Below, one piece after another: positions 21,156 through 32,539 of a stretch of 64,000 bases of DNA. The position numbers and the translations under genes were made by a program. Below the pieces are notes generated by a model, which saw only the letters and a program-made list of their open reading frames with translations, had not been told where the DNA came from and made no database searches. Numbering within the stretch: position 1 is the stretch's first letter; each line of letters opens with the position of its first letter. Source of the stretch: Armigeres subalbatus (taxonomy: Eukaryota; Arthropoda; Insecta; Diptera; Culicidae); the NCBI RefSeq assembly GCF_024139115.2, contig NC_085141.1, forward strand, positions 44,761,065 through 44,825,064, in the 5' to 3' direction.

Positions 21156-22885
21156 AATGATGATTTATAAAGTGAATGCTGGACAATGTTAAGAAAGGGT
21201 TTCCGGAGAATACAGACAGTTTTAAACAGCACAATCCATAATTGCGGCATTCTTGTTTAAAAGCTTTATCCGGAAATTTCTTGCCGAATTTCTATATAAT
21301 AAACACTGCCCTCTCAGAGCTGCAGATAGGGTTATGTTTTACCGAAATCCGTGAATACTTCGTAGAAGTAGAGTTATCCGGTACTTTAAAGAATATTCAA
21401 TTTGAACGAAACAGTGGTACAAACAATTCCAAACAAACAGAGACATTGTTTTGGAAGGTTCAGGTCAGAATTAAAGGCCTAGTATCCAGGTTCTAGTCAA
21501 AATTACGTTGAGGATAAGGTGTAAAACTCAGATAAGAAATCGTATCTGTCCTTTTCTGTGGTACCTTATGCAACTGGGCAGCTAGCATCAATGTTCATGT
21601 TGAATATATCTAGAATGGTACGTGAAACAAACGGAAAAACAGTCAACTTGGCTATACTAACGAAATATCATTCATTGTATTTTAAATTTAGAATTACATT
21701 TTAAGCTTTTTATTTGCAATATTATAATAAATGAAAATATGGATTTGTGAGAAAAATGATGCCTGGTATTAGCATCTCCAAGAAATCAAATGTTTTCGGA
21801 TGATTGGAATTAGGAACACGAATGAACGGAATTAGGAACAATGCCATTTCAGATGATTGGATTTAGGACCACATAATTGGCCAATCTTGTTTTCACTAGT
21901 GGAGCCTAAGTCTATGAATGCATCCCAACATATTTTATTTTCAATTGTATATAGAAAAGGACACTATGTGGGGAAATTGCAGCTTCAAAATACTAAACGG
22001 CTATTTTTTAGAGCTTTTAGATATAGCGCATTGTCTTAGGTGAACGAAATAAGGGCACAGCACGGTATAGTCATGAAATTGATTCTCTCAATTTTACATA
22101 TTATACGAAATATTGAGAGCATCGGCCGTTTTGGAGATACGATGTTTGAGAAATAAAAAAAACGTTGAATACAAACACCATCCACAACATATTCACCTAA
22201 CGAACATGGAGACGCATGGTTGCCCACCATGTTGTTTGAATGGCGAAGCAGTGACTTTTTATTTTTTTTAAAGATTATCTCCAGAACTGCTCCCTCGACT
22301 TATCTATTTTTACCCACGTGGTAAAAATTTCATTATTATTTTGCAAAAACGTCAATTTTTTTAGATTCCCTATTTTGAAATTGGTCACCCTGGTGGCAAA
22401 ATAAACAAAAATCAAATCTAATTATTTTTGGAAAGGTATTTCAAATAAAAAGTATTTCAGTATTCGAAGATTTTTTTATTTCTTTATTTATTTAGCCAGA
22501 CAATTTGTCTTACTTAACCGCTACTGTGCCGAGATCTACCACGGCACCCCCCAGAATTCGGAGATATCCTGCCCATGATTTCGTCGTTGACGTAATAACC
22601 ATTTGAAATTTCTGTGAATTTGACTTACTACTCATTTACTGGTATAATTCAATAGCTAAAACATCGATGCGCTGGACGTATCAAACCAAAAAAATTAAGT
22701 GTTATTGGGTTGAATTGTATTGGAATTGGCAGTATCGTATATTGCTTTCATATTAGACAACATTTTAGCAGCTGCCATCTGCCCATTCAAAAATTATTCA
22801 TATTTTTCTAAGCAATATTTGTTGGCGTTGGTAACACATTATGATCGGATTTATCATCATACTCCTTTGGGTAATTTTACCAGAT
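21156..22885. other. Intergenic, no gene seen
   Basis: AT-rich DNA with short frames only and no recognisable repeat boundaries or protein motifs. A T-rich stretch followed by CGGCACCCCCCAGAATTCGG at about 22540 may be an element fragment. Confidence 0.4.
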
Positions 22886-23050
22886 GTAAGTCGAGTCAAG
22901 TACGAGACACTGAAGACGACCACACAGTTGTGGTCGAAATACGTATCTGCAAAGATAACGAAAATTAACTGGTGGAATTAAATGGACAGTACTTAATTCG
23001 AAATTAAGAGGGTTGTGTACAAGACTTGACCATAAAATCATCGTAAGGCA
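22886..23050 (+). mobile_element. Jockey LINE 3' UTR fragment
   Basis: TCGAGTCAAGTACGAGACAC, then TGAAGACGACC, GAAATACGTATCTG and GGTGGAATTAAATGG. These match 28467-28625 and, reversed, part of the 3' end of the Jockey copy at 32540-34390. No coding sequence remains. Confidence 0.6.
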
Positions 23051-23944
23051 ATCATTGCGATTGATCTTTGTGCCGTCACTAAGCGATTGTGTTTCGTACT
23101 TTAAAGAAATTTCTTCTCTGATCAACTTTCTTTGGCATAGAAAAATGGCTTTGAAAAGAACCGATTTGTTTTAAGTAATGTGCTTTTTCAACCACAAACA
23201 GCAGCAAAACCAAATCAGAATCTTCAGAATATTTCACTTGACTGCTAATGATGCCATCCATGCGAATTAGTTTTTGCAGCGTTTATCTCTGATGCGTGCT
23301 CAAGGTTTTGCTACCGACGGACATTTTCTGCCCAAGCGATTATGCACTTTGGAGAACATTTGTTTCGGCTCAACCATCTCTTCTATAAAATGGTGGTTCT
23401 AAAAAGAACCGATTTATTTTCAATAATGCGCCTTCCAAATTCTAACGGCAATAAAACCGAAAGCAGAATCAAAAGAGGATGCAATATAGGAATTTAATTT
23501 GAACGACACAAAAAAAACTTACGTTGTTTGTGCTCTGGGGTCAAATTGACCCCAAATTGAAATTGTTACTTTTTTATTGTATGGCCAATTTTGGATTTTT
23601 TGGGCTGTCTCGAAAGATAATTTAATCATCTTCAAGACGTTATCAAACGTTACCTTGACCATAGGTGGGCAGATATCTCGCGGGGAGGGATTTTTGTTGA
23701 AAAGGGGACCAAAAACAGCTATTTTTTATTCTTATTTTGCTTGTGTATGAAAATCCTACCCATTTTGAACTGCATCTTTTCAAAAAGTTTATCCAAGTAG
23801 GCATGTGTTTTGACTTGAAGCATTGATTAGTTTAGAACTTGGCCGCTAGGTGGTTATACATATGACAATATTATTTTAGACTACTCAAGGTATTCCCAAA
23901 TATGGAATTTTCTTCTTTTGGGTGTTTTACAATTAGGTGGCACT
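23051..23944. other. Intergenic with a diverged ~250-bp direct repeat
   Basis: Segments near 23138-23225 and 23388-23475 are similar (AAAAGAACCGATTTGTTTT / AAAAGAACCGATTTATTTT, each followed by GCAATAAAACC- or AGCAAAACC-like sequence and CAGAATC). They are about 250 bases apart, suggesting an old tandem duplication. The palindromic GGGGTCAATTTGACCCC-like motif near 23540 is also notable. No gene seen. Confidence 0.4.
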
Positions 23945-25340
23945 AGTTTATTTATTTATTACCAGACTAAGGCCGGAGTGGCCTGTGCAGTACACAAAAG
24001 TCTTTTCCATTCAGCTCGCTCTAGAGCTAGATATGGCTGCACGTCGCCAACCACGCAGTCTCCACCTGATCGATCCACCTTGCCCGCTGCGCACCTCGCC
24101 TCCTTGTTCCCGTCGGAGCTTTTTCGCGAACCATTTTCACCGGATTACTGTCCGACATTCTGGCTACGTGCCCGGCCCACCACAGTCTTCCGATTTTCGC
24201 GGTGAGAACGATGAATGCTTCTCCCAACAGCTGATGCAACTCGTGGTTTATTCGCCTCCTCCACGTACCGCCCGCCACCTGCACACCACCCCATCTAAGG
24301 AGCACTTTCTTTTCGAAAACTCCCAGTGTGCGTTGGTCCTTCACGAGCATCGTCCAGGTCTCGTGTCCGTAGAGAACTACCGGTCTAATAAACTCTATTC
24401 GATCGAAGCGTTTTGCGGAGTCCAAAGTACGTATGTTTTCCTGCCATGATGCGTCTTCGAATTTCTCTGCTGGTATCGTTATTGAAGGTCACCAGTGAGC
24501 CCAAGTACACGAATTCTTCAACCACCTCGATTTCGTCACCACCAATACAAACTCGTGGTGGGTGGCTCTTGAGCCTCTTCCTATCATCTACTTCGGCTTC
24601 GACGTGTTGATGACTAGTCCAATCCGTTTAGCTTCGCTTTTCAGTCTGATGTAGGCTTCCTCCATCCTCTCAAAGTTACGTGCCATGATATCAATGTCGT
24701 CGGCGAAACCAAATAACTGGACGGACTTCGTGAAAATCGTACCACTCGTGTCAATCCCCGCCCTTCGTATTACTCCCTCCAAAGCGATGTTGAATAGCAG
24801 ACACGAAAGACCATCACCTTGCAGTAACCCTCTACGCGTTTCGAAGGGACTCGAGAATGCCTCTGAAACTCGAACTACGCACATCACCCGATCCATCGTC
24901 GCCTTGATCAACCGCATCAGTTTATCCGGAAATCCGTTTTCGTGCATAAGCTGCCATAGCTGGTCCCGATCGATTGTATCATATGCGGCTTTGAAGTCGA
25001 TAAATAGATTATTTGTGGGCACGTTGTATTTGCGGCATTTCTGCAATACTTAGCGAATGGAGAACACCTGGTCCGTGGTGGTGCGATCGCCCATAAAACC
25101 CGCCTGGTACTGGCCCACGAACTCTCTTGCAATTGGTGTTAGTTGGCGGCATAAAATTTGGGAGAGAACCTTGTAGGCGGCGTTCAGCAATGTGATTGCG
25201 CGGTCGTTGCTACAATCCAGCTTATCGCCCTATTTGTAGATGGGACACACGACACCATTCCTGCGGCAGAACCTCGTCCTTCCAGACCTTGGCAATTACC
25301 CAGTACAGCGCTCTTGCCAGTGCCTCACCACCGTGTTTGA

Positions 25341-25550
25341 GGTCACTCCTGACGGAATCCAAGTTTCAAAGTGCTTGCGTTTGAGGCGGAGGCGGAGGCG
25401 GTGCACAACTGTCATTTTTGTTGATTTGGCTTTGCTGCGTCGCAGCATGCGTGAAAAAATAAAAATGACAATTGTACGTTGCTTCCGTATCGAGTGGTGT
25501 GCCCCCGAAAACGCGAGCACTTTGAAACTTGGATTCCGTCAGGAGTGACC
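25341..25550. mobile_element. TTAA-type MITE inserted in the RTE element
   Basis: Terminal inverted repeats of about 43 bases: GGTCACTCCTGACGGAATCC on the left, and its reverse complement GGATTCCGTCAGGAGTGACC on the right, continuing through CAAAGTGCT(T/C)GCG. The right flank is TTAA and the left flank TTGA, consistent with a TTAA duplication with one later change. That target is typical of piggyBac-type transposons. The interior has (GGAGGC)n-like sequence and no gene. Confidence 0.8.
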
Positions 25551-26279
25551 TTAAACAGCTCTCCTGGTAGTTGGTCAACTCCAGGGGCTTTGTTGTTTTT
25601 CAGCCGGCCGATCTCCTCCTGGATTTCCTGGAGATTCGGAGCCGGAAGTCTTATGTCCTGCGCGCGTGCTCCCAGGTTCATTACCATACCACCACCGTTG
25701 TCTGCCACATCGCCATTCAGGTGCTCTTCGTAGTGCTGCCGCCACCTTTGGATCACCTCACGCTCGTTTGTAAGAAGGTTTCGCTTTGTCCTTACACATA
25801 TCAGGCTGTGGCACATGGCCCTTACGTGAACGGTGTAACTTATCCTAGAACTTTCGTGTGTTATTAGCGCGGTACAGTTGCTCCGTCTCTTCACGGTCTC
25901 GATCTTCCTGCTGGCGCTATTTCCTCCAAAAAATCGAGTTTTGTCTGTTCCGCGCCCGTTTTTATCTCACCCATCCTGCATCCTTCTCTCCCTCTAACTG
26001 CTCACATTCGCCGTCTTACCAGTCGTTTCTTTGATCCTGGAGCACCGTGCCTAGTGCAGCGGTTGCGGTGCTTCCAATGGCGGATCGAATGTCTCTCCAG
26101 CATTATTTAAGAGACGCTGCGCCTAGCTGTTCTTACGTTGAGAGTGCTACTTCCAGCTGCTGCGCGTAGTCTTGGACTAGTCTACCGTCTTGTGGCCGCC
26201 CAATTTTTAGCCGCGGTGGACAATTCCGACGCGTGGTGAACTCCGTGGAGAGTTTTGAGCGCAGAAATACTGCAACGAG

Positions 26280-26570
26280 TGGCCCTCCTTAGCCGTGCGA
26301 TAAAATGCGCGACTACAAAGCAAGACCATGCTGAGGGTGGCTGGGTTTGATTCCCGGTGCCGGTCCAGGTAATTTTCGTATTGGAAATTGTCTCGACTTC
26401 CCTGGGCATAAAAGTATCACCGTGTTAGCCTCATGATATACGAATGCAAAAATGGTAACTTGGCTTAGAAACCTCCCAGTTACTAACTGTGGAAGTGCTT
26501 GATGAACACTGAGCTGCGAGGCGACTCTGTCCCAGTGTGGGGATGTAATGCCAATAAGAAGAAGAAGAAG
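26280..26570 (+). mobile_element. Feilai-like tRNA-derived SINE
   Basis: A 291-bp unit starts TGGCCCTCCTTAGCCGTGCG (A-box-like TTAGCCGTGCGA) and has the B-box-like GGGTTTGATTCCCGG. It ends in a (GAA/AAG)n run. A 13-bp target duplication ATACTGCAACGAG flanks it at 26267-26279 and 26571-26583, proof of retroposition into the RTE element. I identify it as Feilai-like from the general sequence; that family is well known in Aedes. Its internal RNA polymerase III promoter is recognisable. Confidence 0.85.
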
Positions 26571-27984
26571 ATACTGCAACGAGGTAGTGGTCGGGTTCAA
26601 TATTCGCCCTGCGGTAAGTGCGGACCTTCGTGATGTCGGAGGAGAATTTACCTTCGATTAGAACGTGGTCGATTTGGTTTTCCGTTACTTAAGTAGATGA
26701 TTTCCATGTGGCCTTGTGGATATTCTTGCGGGGGAAGAGAGTGATTCGGATTACCATTCCGCGGGAGGCTGCAAAGTTTATGCATCGTTGGCAGTTGTCG
26801 TATGATACGGTATGCAGACTATCCGGTGCGATGACCGGTCTGTACATTCCCTTCCTTCCTACCTGAGCGTTCATGTCGCCGATGGCGATTTTGACGTCCC
26901 GCGGTGGGCATCCATCGTATGTCTGCTCCAGCTATGCATAGAATGCTCCTTCCTGTGACGCATGCGCCATTTTCCAAAAATGGTGTTAACGAGTACTACT
27001 CATCGAGCTCTTTAACAGAAAAATGGAAAACATGCATGTTGTAAAATGACTGTTACGTCACTTTTTCAGATTACGGCAGTATAGTTGAAGATACGGCCTT
27101 TTATCCTCAAGTTGCACATCCTTGCGTTGATTAGCTGCCACACAATCACACGTTGGGCATCTTGGAGCTGGTTCCCAGCCCGTAGGTGGTTCCACAGCTT
27201 TGGTAGAATGTAGCCGCTCGATGCCCGCTTTTCTACACCTCTGTCCTGTCCATCAGATTTCCTGCAGCGCTACGACGTCTAAGTTGCGGGGATGTAATTC
27301 ATCGTAGATTATCCTGTCGCAACCTGCGAAGCCTAGCGACTTGCAGTTCCATGTTCCAAGCTTCCAATCGTGATCCTTTATTCGTCGCCTAGGTCGTTGT
27401 CGATTGTATCGAGTCGTATTATCTTCTATGTCGTTCGTAATGGTTGTTTTTAAAGGTGGCTTATTGAGCTTGCGCAAACCTCCTGTTTCATCGAAGGTCC
27501 GTCGTGTCAGGACTGTTTAGCATCCCATCTAACACTTGGACTTGGGCTTGTGCCTTTTGAGCGGCACACGGTCGCTTTGGCGGAGCCTACTTGCGGATAT
27601 ATGCAGCTTTTTAATGAAGTTTAACAGAGCCCACTGTCAAACTCCTCCACATCCTAGGCAGGCACCATAACTCGCAGATGGCCTAGGAAGGGATCGTCAA
27701 GCCCTTGGACATAGTCCCTGCTGCCCCCACTTGACTGATTATCGCCTCCAATTAAAGTATTTCTACTGACGCCAAAGTATAAACGAATCAATTACGCAAA
27801 AAATGCTGGTGCCCCACCATTACCCGAACAATGCAAATAATCATCGATCAAATTATGCAAAGTATTGTCCCTTGAAACAAATGATAACAAAATAAAAACA
27901 GTATTTTTGTAATCGTCAGGTTATCAACAGTAGAAACATCTAATTATACAATACAGTAACTTCTGTAATTTCTTCTACTTTTTA

Positions 27985-28165
27985 TTGGCATTACATCCCC
28001 ACTGGGACATTTCCGCCTCGTAGCTTAGTGTTCATCATGCACTTCCACAGTTGTTAACTGCGAGGTTTATAAGCAGAGTTACCATTTTTGCATATAATGA
28101 GGCTAACACGATGATACATTTATGCCCAGGGAAGTCGAGAAAATTTCCAATCCGAAAATTTTCTT
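27985..28165 (-). mobile_element. Feilai-like SINE, 3' part, reversed
   Basis: TTATTGGCATTACATCCCCA and later GCACTTCCACAGTTGTTAAC, CATTTTTGCATATAATGAGG and TGCCCAGGGAAGTCGAGA are the reverse complement of the 3' two-thirds of the SINE at 26280-26570. The tRNA-like head is missing. Confidence 0.8.
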
Positions 28166-28199
28166 TCCTGCTTCTGTAACGCCTATAGCTAAACCATAT

Positions 28200-28460
28200 A
28201 AATATTGGTGATTTCGATAGGAGACAAAGGAGACAGGAACACCGTCTTCGACCAGAGGTAGTACAGACTGAACACTTAACACCTAGACAACGGACAGGAC
28301 ATATAACACCCAGTGGACCGGTGGAGAATTCTTCGATCACGAAAAGTTTCCTCCTTACGCGGGAATCGAACCCACACTCCATTGCACATGCGTCTAGACG
28401 ATTGACGTCATTGACAGTGTCATCGAGTTGCACCATGACGACGGTCAAGCGACGGACTTT
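28200..28460 (-). mobile_element. Probable second tRNA-derived SINE, reversed
   Basis: On the minus strand the sequence has GTGGGTTCGATTCCCGCG, a clear pol III B box (28355-28375). It is preceded by a tRNA-like stretch and followed by a ~180-bp body. It does not resemble the Feilai-like unit. It abuts the reversed Feilai fragment on one side and a Jockey 3' UTR piece on the other. Confidence 0.55.
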
Positions 28461-28466
28461 GTCGAG

Positions 28467-28625
28467 TCGAGTCAAGTACGAGACACTGAAGACGACCTTA
28501 CTGTTGAGGTTGAAATACGTATCTGTCAAGATACAATTAAGTGGTGGAATTAAATGGGATTGTACAAACTCGTCTTAAGACAAGTGAAGACATTCTATTA
28601 CAAAGATCAAAATAATTTTCTTAAC
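28467..28625 (+). mobile_element. Jockey LINE 3' UTR fragment
   Basis: TCGAGTCAAGTACGAGACAC ... GATACAATTAAGTGGTGGAA ... CTCGTCTTAAGACAAGTGAA ... ATAATTTTCTTAAC. The last blocks match, in reverse, the 3' end of the Jockey copy at 32540-34390, and the first block matches 22886-23050. Confidence 0.65.
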
Positions 28626-28732
28626 ATCATGAGTTTTGCCCTCCTTAGGGCTGCCCTCGAACCAAATTGGAATAATTACCTTTTTGATCCCATTTTTATC
28701 TGTGCTGACACAGTGAGGCTATGTTAAAAGCC

Positions 28733-29290
28733 GGATTGGCGTCTGTTTGTATCAGGATCCTCCCTTTTAGTTGGGTGATCCATTCGGCTGGATTAGTACG
28801 GCGTATACCAAAGTCTGCTACGGTTTTCCGGGACGGAAGGTAGCTGGGACATAAACCCTCCCGTCGTTTCGAAGCGGTGTCACCAAGCTTTTCTCAAGGA
28901 GATAATGTCAGTCCTTGTTGCCCTAACAATTCTTGCCTGGACCAGTTCCTTTGTTATTTACGTTCTGCAAAGACACCGTTTTGAAAAAAAAACCTTGTTG
29001 AGGATCACGTATTCACGGTCTACTATGAGCATTAATATAAACAGGATGAATAGGGAACCTCTTAATTATCCACTTCCTTCAAAGAAAGAAAGGTTGAAGA
29101 ACTCACTCTATTATTGATACTAAGCAAATTGAATCTACAGCCTGAGTGATTAAATTAATTCAAAGAAGCAAAGGATTCTGCTAATCATGGTATTTGCTTC
29201 CGAATTTTCTGAATATCGAAATTAAATTTTAAATCGCCTTTAGGGGCTCAAAGTTTCTTTCCAGATTGCCAGGGAGTAACGACAAAACTG
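28733..29290 (+). mobile_element. Jockey LINE 5' fragment (leader plus start of ORF1)
   Basis: The second half (from about 29130) parallels the Jockey ORF1 at 650-850: GCAAATTGAATCTAC, AAGAAGCAAAGGATTC, TTCCGAATTTTCTG and AGGGGCTCAAAGTTTC match with deletions and frameshifts. The first half (CGTCTGTTTGTATCAGGATC...) would be the 5' leader. It is truncated on the right and cannot encode a protein. Confidence 0.65.
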
Positions 29291-29436
29291 ATTTTTATTG
29301 AAAAGTCAAACGAATTTCCCATGGTGATATATTAGCAATGGAGCGAATTTTTCAAATATATTTTCTATCGAATTCGAAAGAAATCTCTACAGATAAAAAT
29401 ATATTATGATATTAAATGTACTTTCATTCACATATT

Positions 29437-29666
29437 CTGCCCATGATCGCATATTTATAACACTCGCATTTTTGTTCATTTTGTAAAAACCTGTGAATCG
29501 TTCAGAAAGCTCAATTTACTGCATCTAATCCCACAACAGTAAAATAGGCTTTACTATCTTGCTTATCTGTGGTAAGTTGGGAATATTTGAGTTTGTGGGG
29601 AGGATTGACAAACGATTTTCAAAATCAACCGAAATGCAAATGTTACTAATATGCGATCATGGGCAG
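29437..29666. mobile_element. MITE with TATT flanks
   Basis: CTGCCCATGATCGCATAT on the left and ATATGCGATCATGGGCAG on the right are exact inverted repeats. The arms extend further with mismatches (TTATAACACT / TGTTACTAAT). Identical TATT at 29433-29436 and 29667-29670 flanks them and may be a target duplication. No coding capacity. Confidence 0.8.
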
Positions 29667-29670
29667 TATT

Positions 29671-30837
29671 GTAGACAAGCAAATAATTGCAATATTCAAT
29701 CAAACTTACTGTCATTGTAAATCGAAATAAATTCAAACGCCGGCCTGTACAATTCGATCCAATTTATATGAATATCAAATGTTTATTCGTTTATTGGCAA
29801 TAACTGCGTTTTTACAAGTCGTTGAATTTCCAATACTGTTTGCTGTGTCCCTTAGAATTCGAATGGTTTTTACGATAGATAATTTTTACAACCACATTCA
29901 ACTTTTATGCTAAGAACCTAAGCAACACGATAACCTCCGTCTATATCATTCCCAGTGAGAGAAACTTTTTTTGGAGTAAGAAATTGTAGAAATACACTCA
30001 CACCACTTTGCATTTACCCATCAAGTTGTTGACATTGCTAAATACCTCTTCAATCATCCATTTCTGATGGGTGTCTGATAGCTTTGCCATGAACATAACA
30101 AGTTCCGAAACCCTACCTTCTCCTAGCAAGGTAACAGCGATGTAGAAACAATACTACTCATGACAAATTGTATATAATTACCTTTCCTTCTTGTAGAGTC
30201 ATAAAGTTGCTACCATATTACAAAACAAGCAAAGAAACCATAAACTTCAATGACTATTACAGTATCTGTAACCTTTTAATTTGCTGCACAGTGCTTGCGG
30301 ATTTGTCAATCGTATCCAAGCTTGTAATCTGTTTTTATTTTCCTTAGAGCTTGAACTTGCGTTCTAGACTGTGCTCGATTTAACATGCTTCTAAACTGGA
30401 AAACGACATACAATCACGCTTTCCAACGAACAATAACGAAACCATGTTGCTCATACCAACGACGAACGCAGAGATTAAAGAATCTTATACCCCTGCGGGC
30501 ACCATTCTCCTCGGTCTTCAAGTTGTGAAAGTTACAATTCTGCTTCTTGATGTCCCAACGCAATCGAAGGGGTTCAAATTTCATTACATTAAGGGAAAAT
30601 TGTCATCAAAGGGACAGCAGTTGACAGAGCTGAAGCATAACGCAAACCGTATCTCGCGATTGACCACACTACCCTACTTTGTCGTCTTAGTTTTCGCCCA
30701 GTAATGTGCACTTGGCTTGCTACTCGGGTTGTCTTATTTCGAAATAAGTTTTTTTTTTCTCGTTTTATAGAGTCCCACGCCAAAAGTACACTTAGTGTTA
30801 CATGTTTCTTCAATTTTTCCCCTTTTGCCCAACGCAG
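29671..30837. other. Upstream region of the chemosensory gene
   Basis: AT-rich sequence. A small frame at 30444-30704 is open for 86 codons but has no known motif. I cannot point to a convincing TATA box or start site. If the splice acceptor at 30837 is used, the promoter and a 5' untranslated exon lie somewhere upstream, here or further left. Confidence 0.4.
30810..30837 (+). promoter_or_regulatory. Likely splice acceptor before the chemosensory start codon
   Basis: A long pyrimidine-rich run (TTTCTTCAATTTTTCCCCTT) leads to CGCAG at 30833-30837, 51 bases upstream of ATG 30889. It has the form of a 3' splice site, suggesting an intron in the 5' untranslated region. It also argues against the in-frame upstream ATG at 30802, which would lie inside that intron. 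Confidence 0.6.
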
Positions 30838-30888
30838 GTCAACCCACTGTCAACGGCACCGCGCGGAACCTCAGCCACCGTTTGCACA

Positions 30889-31126
30889 ATGCTGGCTCTC
30901 TTTGCGGTGTGTACGTTGGTCATCGCACAAGTAGCCGCCCAGACGCCGACGACGCAATCAGCAGCGACTACAGCGGCCAGCAGCAGCAGCAGCACAACGA
31001 CGGGCAAATCACAGGTCTCCGATGAAGCGCTGGAAAAGGCACTCAGCGACAAGCGGTACCTGATGCGGCAGCTCAAGTGTGCCCTCGGCGAGGTGCCCTG
31101 CGATCCGGTGGGGAAGCGGTTGAAAA
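30889..31126 (+). CDS. Chemosensory protein (OS-D/CSP family), exon 1
   Basis: This exon encodes residues 1-79 plus the first base of codon 80 of a small secreted ligand-binding protein. Start ATG 30889 gives a classic signal peptide (hydrophobic LALFAVCTLVIA, likely cleavage after VAA, residue 17). Residues 18-42 form an unusual Thr/Ser/Ala-rich spacer. The conserved core starts at about residue 43, with Cys64 and Cys71 spaced as C-X6-C. Exon 1 ends after AAA (Lys79) plus one base, followed by GTAAGT at 31127. A phase-1 intron directly after this lysine codon is the conserved intron position of insect CSP genes. The family consists of small six-helix proteins with two disulfides, found in sensillar lymph and many other tissues, that carry hydrophobic ligands. 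The usual N-terminal YTxKYD-type motif is absent, so this is a divergent member. Confidence 0.92.
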
Positions 31127-32192
31127 GTAAGTAGCGACGAAGGTTTTGAATTCATTTATTGCGTGTACGTATGTTGAGTAAACTAGAGATGAAGGTTCAA
31201 ACTTGCGATTTCAAAAGCTATTGTTTGCTCGCTAGAGCTAGAGAAATCCAAAAAGGGAAACATGTTTGAAAACTGATAACCAACTAAAAACGAAAAAGAC
31301 CACAAATAACCGTAAACCATCTTTCATGAAAAAACAACTACTGAGCCTAATTTGCCGAGTTAGCACCAAGAACCATCAAAATGACATAAAAACTCCTTGA
31401 TAATCGTTTTTCACCGTAAATGTGGTTTATTATTTATACGGCTGCGCATTATTCGTTCGCAAATGGGTTGTAATTAACTTTTATGTTTCATTTAGAGCAT
31501 GAACAGTGAACACGGATCCAATCTATCAACCCGCGTTCACTGGAGGCCACCAGCCGCCGACTTGATTACGTGCTAAAATGACAAACTTATTTCAGTTCGA
31601 TTTATTCGACAGCCCCGGCGCGAGCTGCACATAAGGCGCATTCACACCGCGATCGATCAATTCGCCATTATAATTGTCCTCTACCAGGGCCATTGGTCCA
31701 CCTTCGTGCGCGTAATGTTCGCGTTGACAGCCCAATCGGGCGGTCAGCAAGGGTGTTAAACGCGCAGCGAAAATAGATTTCAAATTAATGTCTCCATAAA
31801 TTGAGTATTTCCCCTTTGTCGGGGTTGCCTCTCCCTGCCCCGCCGCTGCTGAACTCATTGCATCTGGACGGTGGCGGTGTGGTCGCTCCCTGACAACGTG
31901 CATCGTTCGTGGCACGTTGCCCGATTTGGCGCTGGCAGTTCGGCTTTCAGCAAAGGGGCGGGCAATTCATTACCTGTGCGGTCATCCCGTAGGTTGTGTT
32001 TTCAATAGAACAGGGCAGGATTAGCAACGGGATTTTCGAAGGATTTATTACTCGGAATGCAGAGAGTAGACAAATCATTCAGAATGTTTTAACATCGGAT
32101 GGTAATGTTTGCTAGATTTAATATGGAAAAAGTGGTTATTTTATCGCAATTGCGCTGAGTTATCCATTCTTGAATTAACATTTTTTATTGGC

Positions 32193-32428
32193 TTTTTTTT
32201 ATTGGTATTACATCCCCCACTGGGACAATGACGCCTCGCAGTTTTCATTCAGCACTTCCACAGTTTTTAACTCCGAGGTTTTAAAGCCATGTAACCATTT
32301 TTGCATTCGTATATCAAGTCGAGACAATTTCCAACCCGAAAGTGTTCTAGACCGGACCGAGAATCGAACCCAGCCACCTTCAGCCACCTTCTTGCTATGT
32401 AGCCGCGCATCTTACCGCATGGCTAAGT
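32193..32428 (-). mobile_element. Feilai-like SINE in the chemosensory intron
   Basis: TTATTGGTATTACATCCCCC, GCACTTCCACAGTTTTTAAC, CATTTTTGCATTCGTATATC and GAATCGAACCCAGCCACC (a reversed B box) match the reverse complement of the SINE at 26280-26570. The flanks ATTTTTTATTGG and ATATTTTATTGG are nearly identical and may be its target duplication. Confidence 0.8.
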
Positions 32429-32539
32429 AAGGAATATTTTATTGGACTTTCAAATAGATTCTAGAAATTACAGAAGCATTCTAATTTTTAAATTCTTTAT
32501 TATGTTAGATAGATGTGTTCACCCATTGGACAATTGGGA

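Larger units (their letters stand above)
24027..27477 (-). pseudogene. RTE (family B) endonuclease-reverse transcriptase remnants
   Basis: From the 5' side: LGTWNCKSLGFAG...NLDVVALQEI (27253-27477) is the endonuclease start. MNAQVGRKG (26689-26874) is the region after GDMNAQVG. An inter-domain linker with NEREVIQRWRQHYEEHLNG lies within 25412-25894. The reverse transcriptase frame 24588-25046 holds FIDFKAAYDTIDR, RRGLLQGDGLSCLLFNIAL and FADDIDIMAR. The C-terminal part (24027-24425) holds IRPVVLYGHETWTM. The pieces lie in several frames, with stops between them and two later insertions, so the copy is old and inactive. The N-terminal TWNCKSL and FADD motifs place it with RTE. Confidence 0.85.
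23945..27735 (-). mobile_element. Second RTE-clade LINE family, decayed, with nested insertions
   Basis: A reversed RTE element related to, but clearly distinct from, the 5343-8521 family. Its 3' end (left) has a TTTATTTATTTATTA microsatellite at about 23948, then AAGGCCGGAGTGGCCTGTGC. Its 5' leader extends to about 27735. It carries a TTAA-type MITE at 25341-25550 and a Feilai-like SINE at 26280-26570. Multiple stops and frameshifts break the coding region. Confidence 0.85.

Noticed and set aside
26280..26570. A functional tRNA gene, suggested by A- and B-box-like sequences (also at 28200-28460 and 59286-59530)
   Set aside because: The cloverleaf arms do not close properly and the units have long bodies, tails and, in one case, a 13-bp target duplication. 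They are SINEs.
30802..30888. Upstream in-frame ATG as the chemosensory start
   Set aside because: It lies before a strong splice acceptor (CGCAG at 30833-30837) and would bury the signal peptide 29 residues inside the protein.
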